From NCBI GenBank assembly GCA_945952575.1, contig CAMFIY010000203.1, forward strand, positions 1-5,579: DNA of 5,579 nt, in the 5' to 3' direction. Of this stretch, positions 1 to 3,520 are shown piece by piece. The translations under genes and the position numbers were made by a program. The stretch is from an uncultured Leucobacter sp. (lineage in GTDB: Bacteria; Actinomycetota; Actinomycetes; Actinomycetales; Microbacteriaceae). How positions within the stretch are numbered: the first letter of the stretch is position 1; every line of letters starts with the position of its first letter. The notes under the pieces are model-generated. The model worked only from the letters and a program-made list of their open reading frames with translations. It ran no database searches and was not told the DNA's origin.

Positions 1-257
1 TGCCGGAGGCGGTCGCGGCGGTGCGGCGCTCGGGCGGTGCCGGCGTCGCCGTGAGCGACGAGGAGATCCGCGGTGCTCTGGGCGCCCTCGCCCGGGAGGG
101 GCTCTACGCCGAGCCCACCAGCGCGGTCGCGGTCGCGGCGCTCGACCGTTTCATCGCCGACGGGACGATCCGGGCGGGGGAGACGACCGCGGTGATCCTG
201 ACCGGATCCGGCCTCAAATCCGCCGAGCAGATGGCGCTCGCGCTCGACGCCGGTTGA
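1..257 (+). CDS. thrC: Threonine synthase-like PLP enzyme, C-terminal fragment (5' end outside window)
   Basis: The frame is open from the window edge (first full codon at base 3) and stops with TGA at 255-257, giving about 84 C-terminal residues. The visible part has the typical end of a fold-type II PLP enzyme of the threonine synthase group: a 'VAVSDEEI..AL..LA' stretch, then EGLYAEPTSAVAVAAL, then a 'G.I..GETTAVILTGSGLK' block near the terminus. Known family role: threonine synthase converts O-phosphohomoserine to threonine and phosphate in the cytosol. The PLP-binding lysine and phosphate-binding loop lie upstream and cannot be checked. An in-frame GTG at 21 is internal, since the homologous sequence continues upstream of it. 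The downstream neighbour is a convergent aminotransferase, not thrB, so if a hom-thrB-thrC operon exists it would have to lie upstream. Related type II enzymes such as cysteate synthase share this tail, so the exact substrate is less certain than the family. Confidence 0.8.
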   Translation, partial: PEAVAAVRRSGGAGVAVSDEEIRGALGALAREGLYAEPTSAVAVAALDRFIADGTIRAGETTAVILTGSGLKSAEQMALALDAG

Positions 258-292
258 GATCCGGAGATCTGCCGGGATCCGGAGAGGATCTC
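256..292. repeat. Short direct and inverted GATCC repeats after thrC
   Basis: The decamer GATCCGGAGA occurs at 258-267 and again at 276-285, an 18-bp offset. The same stretch is bounded by the inverted pair GAGATCC (256-262) and GGATCTC (286-292), a possible 7-bp stem directly overlapping the thrC stop codon. It could add to termination of the thrC transcript. The long interior and the lack of a T-run make that weak. Confidence 0.35.
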
Positions 293-336
293 GAACAGTG
301 ATCCGATTCCGGGCAGAACTCCGGATCCGGGCGGCT

Positions 337-360
337 CCGGTCCGGCCCGGGCCGGACCGG
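337..360. terminator. Perfect 24-bp GC palindrome, probable bidirectional terminator
   Basis: Bases 337-360 are identical to their own reverse complement, with CCGGTCCGG on the left arm and CCGGACCGG on the right around a CCCGGG centre. In RNA this folds to a stem of about 10 G/C-rich pairs with a 4-nt loop from either strand. It lies between two convergent genes, 79 bases after the thrC stop and 25 bases after the aminotransferase stop. This is where a shared terminator is expected. Neither side has a T-run, so it would have to act as a hairpin-only terminator, as has been proposed for high-GC actinobacteria. Confidence 0.55.
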
Positions 361-385
361 CTGCGGCGCGGCCGGGTCGGGATCC

Positions 386-1597
386 CTACCGCCTGGCGAG
401 CAACCGCTCGATCGCGGTGAGCAGCGTCGCCTCATCCTTCACGAAGGTGAAGCGCACCCAGTTCTTCAGGGCCTCGGCAGTCGGGGATCCCGCCCGGCAG
501 AAGGCCGACACCGGTACGCATGCGACGCCCGCCTGCTCGGGCAACCGACGGGCGAAGGCGTCGCCGTCGGGGACGGTCTCGCTCAAGAACGGTGAGGCGT
601 CCGCGCAGATGAAGTACGTGCCCGACGGCCGCATCACGGTGAAGCCAGCCCGCTGCAGGCCGTCGAGCAGGAGCTCGCGCCGATGGTCGAGCGACCGGCG
701 CAGCGCCTCGATGTCCGACCCGCCCTCGCTGAGCGCACGCGCGATCGCGGGCTGGAACGGGGCGCCGCCGGAATAGGTGAGGAACTGCTTGATGGCGAGC
801 ATCGCCTCGATGAGCTGCTCGGGCCCGCACGCCCAGCCGATCTTCCAGCCGGTCAGGGAGAAGGTCTTGCCCGCCGACGAGATGGTGACGGTGCGCTCGC
901 GCATCCCCGGCAGCGTCGCGATCGGATGATGCTCGGCGCCGTCGAAGGTGAGGTGCTCGTAGACCTCGTCGGTGACGACCACCGCGTCGACCCGTGCGGC
1001 GGCGGCGGCGATCGCGGCGAGCTCCTCGCGGCTCAGCACGGTGCCGGTCGGGTTGTGGGGCGTGTTGATGAGGATCACGCGCGTGCGCGGCGAGACGGCG
1101 GCGCTCAACGCGTCGACATCGAGACGGAATCCTTCCGCCCCCGGGACGAGCGGCACGGTCGTATGCGCCGCTCCGGCCATCGCGATGGCGGCCGCATGCG
1201 AGTCGTAGAACGGCTCGAGCGTCAGCACTTCGTCGCCGGGCCCGGCGAGGGCGAGGACGGCGGAGGTCAGCGCCTCGGTGGCGCCGGCGGCAACGAGCAC
1301 CTCCCGCTCGGGATCGAAGTCGAGGCCGTATCGGACGCGCTCGTGCTCGGCGATCGCGGCGCGCAGAGCCGCATCGCCCCGCCCGGGAGGGTACTGGTTG
1401 CGGCCGCCGCGGATGCTCTCGACCGCCAGCTCCCGGATCCACTCCGGCCCGTCCTCGTCCGGGAACCCCTGGCCGAGGTTCGCCGCGCCCGTGCGTGCGG
1501 CGAGGGCGCTCATCTCGGCGAAGATCGTCGGACGCACCCGGCCGTCGTCCGCGACCAGGCCTGCGGAGGCGGCGACATAGCGCCATCGTTCGTTCAC
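386..1597 (-). CDS. Class I/II PLP-dependent aminotransferase, DapC-like
   Basis: This 403-residue cytosolic enzyme has the full fold-type I aminotransferase layout. An N-terminal substrate region reads NLGQGFPDEDGP (40-51), followed by NQYPPGRG (67-74) and the PLP-phosphate region GATEAL (105-110). HNPTG follows, with N182, then TDEVYEHL with D210 and Y213 for the cofactor ring. SSAGKTFSLTGWKIGW carries the probable Schiff-base lysine K244, and VRFTF carries R382 for the substrate carboxylate. By memory it aligns along its length with Mycobacterium tuberculosis DapC (Rv0858c), an N-succinyldiaminopimelate aminotransferase of lysine/peptidoglycan biosynthesis. Kynurenine/glutamine transaminases and methionine aminotransferases share these motifs, so the substrate is inferred. 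The GTG start at 1597 is the most upstream one possible, because an in-frame TAG lies at 1609-1607. An AAGGTGAG element sits 17 nt away, too far for a normal ribosome site. It is divergent from the small membrane gene and convergent with thrC. Confidence 0.9.
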   Translation of the reverse strand: MNERWRYVAASAGLVADDGRVRPTIFAEMSALAARTGAANLGQGFPDEDGPEWIRELAVESIRGGRNQYPPGRGDAALRAAIAEHERVRYGLDFDPEREVLVAAGATEALTSAVLALAGPGDEVLTLEPFYDSHAAAIAMAGAAHTTVPLVPGAEGFRLDVDALSAAVSPRTRVILINTPHNPTGTVLSREELAAIAAAAARVDAVVVTDEVYEHLTFDGAEHHPIATLPGMRERTVTISSAGKTFSLTGWKIGWACGPEQLIEAMLAIKQFLTYSGGAPFQPAIARALSEGGSDIEALRRSLDHRRELLLDGLQRAGFTVMRPSGTYFICADASPFLSETVPDGDAFARRLPEQAGVACVPVSAFCRAGSPTAEALKNWVRFTFVKDEATLLTAIERLLARR

Positions 1598-1603
1598 ATC
1601 GTC

Positions 1604-1609
1604 AGACTA
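1604..1609 (-). promoter_or_regulatory. Candidate -10 element for a leaderless aminotransferase mRNA
   Basis: Read on the minus strand, TAGTCT fits the TANNNT pattern of actinobacterial -10 hexamers. It ends 6 nt before the GTG start at 1597, so transcription would begin at or beside the start codon. No Shine-Dalgarno element stands at normal spacing. I see no convincing -35 element at 17-18 nt. Confidence 0.3.
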
Positions 1610-1620
1610 TCGCTCTCACC

Positions 1621-1647
1621 TTGCACCGAGGTTGCGGCGGCTACACT
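1621..1647 (+). promoter_or_regulatory. Candidate promoter for the small membrane gene and cls
   Basis: TACACT at 1642-1647 matches four of six bases of the -10 consensus. TTGCAC at 1621-1626 is a possible -35 with a short 15-bp spacer. The hexamer ends 8 nt before the ATG at 1656, so the predicted transcript starts within a base or two of the ATG. No purine-rich ribosome site lies just upstream of that ATG, which fits leaderless translation. Confidence 0.4.
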
Positions 1648-1655
1648 CGTTGACT

Positions 1656-1835
1656 ATGGACAACTGGTGGCTGAATGCGCTCTGGTCGATCACCCCGACC
1701 GTGCTCATCGGCGCCCTCTTCTTCATCGTGCTGCGCCTGATCCTGCGAGCGGATCGCAATGAACGTCGGCTGTACAGCGAGATGGAGGCCAAGGAGCGAG
1801 AGCGATTGGGGCTGCCCGCCCGCGACGATTCCTGA
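1656..1835 (+). CDS. Small single-pass membrane protein of unknown function (59 aa)
   Basis: I do not recognise a characterised function. The protein opens with MDNWWLNALW and has one hydrophobic segment at about residues 10-30 (SITPTVLIGALFFIVLRLIL). A strongly charged, probably helical tail follows (RADRNERR, then EMEAKERERLG). Basic residues directly after the membrane segment suggest the tail is cytoplasmic by the positive-inside rule. I chose the ATG at 1656 over an in-frame upstream ATG at 1632 for two reasons: the upstream start would place the promoter-like TACACT inside the gene, and the MDNWW start leads directly into the membrane segment. The stop is TGA at 1833-1835. Cardiolipin synthase starts 50 bases downstream on the same strand, so the two are probably co-transcribed and a membrane or lipid-related role is plausible. 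From memory, similar short proteins occur as hypothetical proteins in related actinobacteria. Confidence 0.72.
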   Translation: MDNWWLNALWSITPTVLIGALFFIVLRLILRADRNERRLYSEMEAKERERLGLPARDDS

Positions 1836-1873
1836 GCGCCCGATAGAGTTGCCCCGACGGAGAAAGATCCGAC

Positions 1874-1881
1874 GGGGAGGG
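1874..1881 (+). promoter_or_regulatory. cls: Ribosome binding site deciding the cls start
   Basis: GGGGAGGG contains GGAGG at 1876-1880. Two adjacent in-frame ATGs follow, at 1883 and 1886. The spacing is 2 nt to the first and 5 nt to the second, so the second is the better start. The two choices differ by one methionine. Confidence 0.6.
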
Positions 1882-1885
1882 AATG

Positions 1886-3409
1886 ATGCGCGATTCAGCT
1901 GTGCTCGCAGCAGACGGCACTCCCCAGGTCTTCTCCTTCTGGAGCCTCTTCAACCTGCCGGTGTCGTGGGCGATCGCGCTGTGGGTCGTCGAGAACGTCA
2001 TCCGGATCGTGGCGCTCTTCGTCGTGCCGCGCAACCGCCGACCGACCGCCGGCATGTCCTGGCTCATGGCCATCTTCTTCCTGCCGATCCCGGGCCTCAT
2101 CCTCTTCCTGATCATCGGCAGCAAGCGATTGCCGAAGCGTCGTGAGGCCAAGCAGGGCGTCATCAACCAGCTGGTCGCCGACCTCTCCTCGCGCGAGGAG
2201 AACGGGCTGGTCAGCAGACTCGAGGATCTCCCGCCCGGCGTCGAGAACGCGGCCGTGCTGGGCCGGACGCTCGGCGCGCAGCCGATGCTCCTCGGCAATA
2301 CGGCGACCATCTGCATCGACTACGAAGAATCCTTCGTCCAGATCGCCGAGGCCATCGACGCGGCGACCGACTACGTGCACATCGAGTTCTACATCCTCGT
2401 GCACGACGAGACGACGGACGGGATCTTCACGGCCCTGCGAGCCGCGGTGGCCCGAGGCGTCAAAGTCCGTGTGCTGCTGGATCACATCTCGGCGGTGCGC
2501 AATCCGGGCCACAAGCGGACGGTCCGAAGCCTCACCGACATGGGCGCGGAATGGGCCTACATGCTGCCGGTGCGGCCCTGGAGGGGGCAGTATCAGCGAC
2601 CCGACCTCCGGAACCACCGCAAGCTCGTGGTGGTCGACGGCGCCGTCGGTTTCATGGGCTCCCAGAACCTCGTCGACTCCAGCTACAACAAGCCGTCCAA
2701 TCGCCGTCGCGGGCTGCACTGGAAGGACCTGATGGTCCGGGTCGAGGGCCCGATCGTGCTCGGACTCGAGGCCGTGTTCCAGGGGGATTGGTATCTCGAG
2801 ACCGATCAGTACCTGCTGGATCTCGACGAGTCGACCTTCGCGGTCGAGAAACCCGGCGAGCTCGACTGCCAGATCGTGCCGAGCGGCCCGGGCTACGAGA
2901 GCGAGAACAACCTCCAGGTCTTCGTCTCGCTGCTCTACACCGCGACGCGCCGGATCAGCATCACGAGCCCGTACTTCGTGCCCGACGGATCGATCATGAA
3001 CGCGCTGCGCGCGGCGACGGCGCGCGGCGTCGAAGTCGAGCTGTTCGTCTCGGAGACCGGGGACCAGGCCGTCGTCTACCACGCCCAGCGCTCCTACTAC
3101 GAGGAGCTCCTCCGGGCCGGCGTGCGGATCTGGATGTACCGGCCCCCGTACATCCTGCACTCGAAGCATTTCACGATCGACGATACGGTCGCGGTCGTCG
3201 GGTCGTCGAACATGGATCAGCGATCCTTCGGTCTCAACATGGAGATCTCGATGGTCGTCCACGGCGAGAGCTTCGTCCGGGATCTCGACGCGGTCATCGA
3301 ATACTACCGCGAGAATTCGCGCGAGCTGACCCTCGAAGAGTGGTCGCGGCAGTCGCTGCCCTCGCAGTTGCTGGACGGGCTCGCCCGCCTCACCTCTGCG
3401 CTGCAGTAG
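1886..3409 (+). CDS. cls: Cardiolipin synthase, phospholipase D type
   Basis: This membrane enzyme of 507 residues is close to the usual bacterial Cls length. Residue numbers here count from the alternative ATG at 1883. Two N-terminal transmembrane segments lie at about 28-48 and 57-78 (the PLDc_N region, with the FLPIPGLILF signature). Two phospholipase D domains follow, each with a complete HKD motif: H245-K247-D252 in NHRKLVVVDG, followed by GSQN, and H426-K428-D433 in LHSKHFTIDD, followed by GSSNMDQRSF. The family joins two phosphatidylglycerol molecules to make cardiolipin and glycerol at the cytoplasmic membrane. All catalytic residues are present and I see no frameshift. It probably shares a transcript with the small membrane gene upstream. 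Many actinobacteria, such as mycobacteria and Streptomyces, use a CDP-alcohol phosphotransferase-type synthase instead, so the PLD type helps define the lineage. Other PLD-type phosphatidyltransferases share the fold, but the domain order strongly favours Cls. Confidence 0.93.
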   Translation: MRDSAVLAADGTPQVFSFWSLFNLPVSWAIALWVVENVIRIVALFVVPRNRRPTAGMSWLMAIFFLPIPGLILFLIIGSKRLPKRREAKQGVINQLVADLSSREENGLVSRLEDLPPGVENAAVLGRTLGAQPMLLGNTATICIDYEESFVQIAEAIDAATDYVHIEFYILVHDETTDGIFTALRAAVARGVKVRVLLDHISAVRNPGHKRTVRSLTDMGAEWAYMLPVRPWRGQYQRPDLRNHRKLVVVDGAVGFMGSQNLVDSSYNKPSNRRRGLHWKDLMVRVEGPIVLGLEAVFQGDWYLETDQYLLDLDESTFAVEKPGELDCQIVPSGPGYESENNLQVFVSLLYTATRRISITSPYFVPDGSIMNALRAATARGVEVELFVSETGDQAVVYHAQRSYYEELLRAGVRIWMYRPPYILHSKHFTIDDTVAVVGSSNMDQRSFGLNMEISMVVHGESFVRDLDAVIEYYRENSRELTLEEWSRQSLPSQLLDGLARLTSALQ

Positions 3410-3439
3410 CGGCGATTCGGGGCTCGATCGCGCCCGGCT

Positions 3440-3462
3440 CTCCGCGTCTGCGGGGCGGTTTT
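3440..3462 (+). terminator. Weak intrinsic terminator candidate after cls
   Basis: CTCCGC (3440-3445), a GTCT loop and GCGGGG (3450-3455) form a six-pair stem including one G-T wobble. CGG and four T residues (3459-3462) follow. An alternative larger pairing joins CGCCC at 3431-3435 with GGGCG at 3453-3457. The position, 31 bases after the cls stop and before a new promoter-like region, is right, but both stem and T-run are short. Confidence 0.35.
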
Positions 3463-3490
3463 GGATATTTTCGGCTTTCGTGCGAATATT
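3461..3490 (+). promoter_or_regulatory. AT-rich promoter candidate for the ATP-grasp gene
   Basis: This 30-bp island is far richer in A/T than its surroundings. TTGGAT (3461-3466) and GAATAT (3484-3489) stand 17 bp apart, the standard spacing for -35 and -10 elements, although GAATAT matches the -10 consensus at only three positions. An imperfect dyad overlaps it, with TTCG (3470-3473) against CGAA (3483-3486) and flanking ATAT on both sides. It could bind a regulator. The resulting leader would be about 25 nt and would include the ribosome site. Confidence 0.35.
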
Positions 3491-3507
3491 TCCCCACCGT
3501 ATCCGAC

Positions 3508-3515
3508 GGAAGGAA
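3508..3515 (+). promoter_or_regulatory. Ribosome binding site fixing the start of the tailed ATP-grasp gene
   Basis: GGAAGGAA includes AAGGA at 3510-3514, 6 nt before the ATG at 3521. This matters because it shows that the unusual N-terminal tail is translated. The next in-frame ATG is at 4490, deep in the ATP-grasp core (residue 324), and would remove essential sequence. Confidence 0.7.
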
Positions 3516-3520
3516 ACGCA

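Noticed and set aside
432..1586. 384-codon Arg-rich minus-strand frame inside the aminotransferase
   Set aside because: It is a shifted frame of the aminotransferase gene and has no PLP-enzyme motifs.
1632..1655. Upstream ATG extending the small membrane protein by eight residues
   Set aside because: It would put the -10-like TACACT inside the gene, and the added residues MRRLHSLT are not supported by any ribosome site.
683..1762. 359-codon open frame on the plus strand
   Set aside because: It is antisense to the well-supported aminotransferase and also overlaps the small membrane gene. It is Arg/Gly/Asp-rich with no motif.
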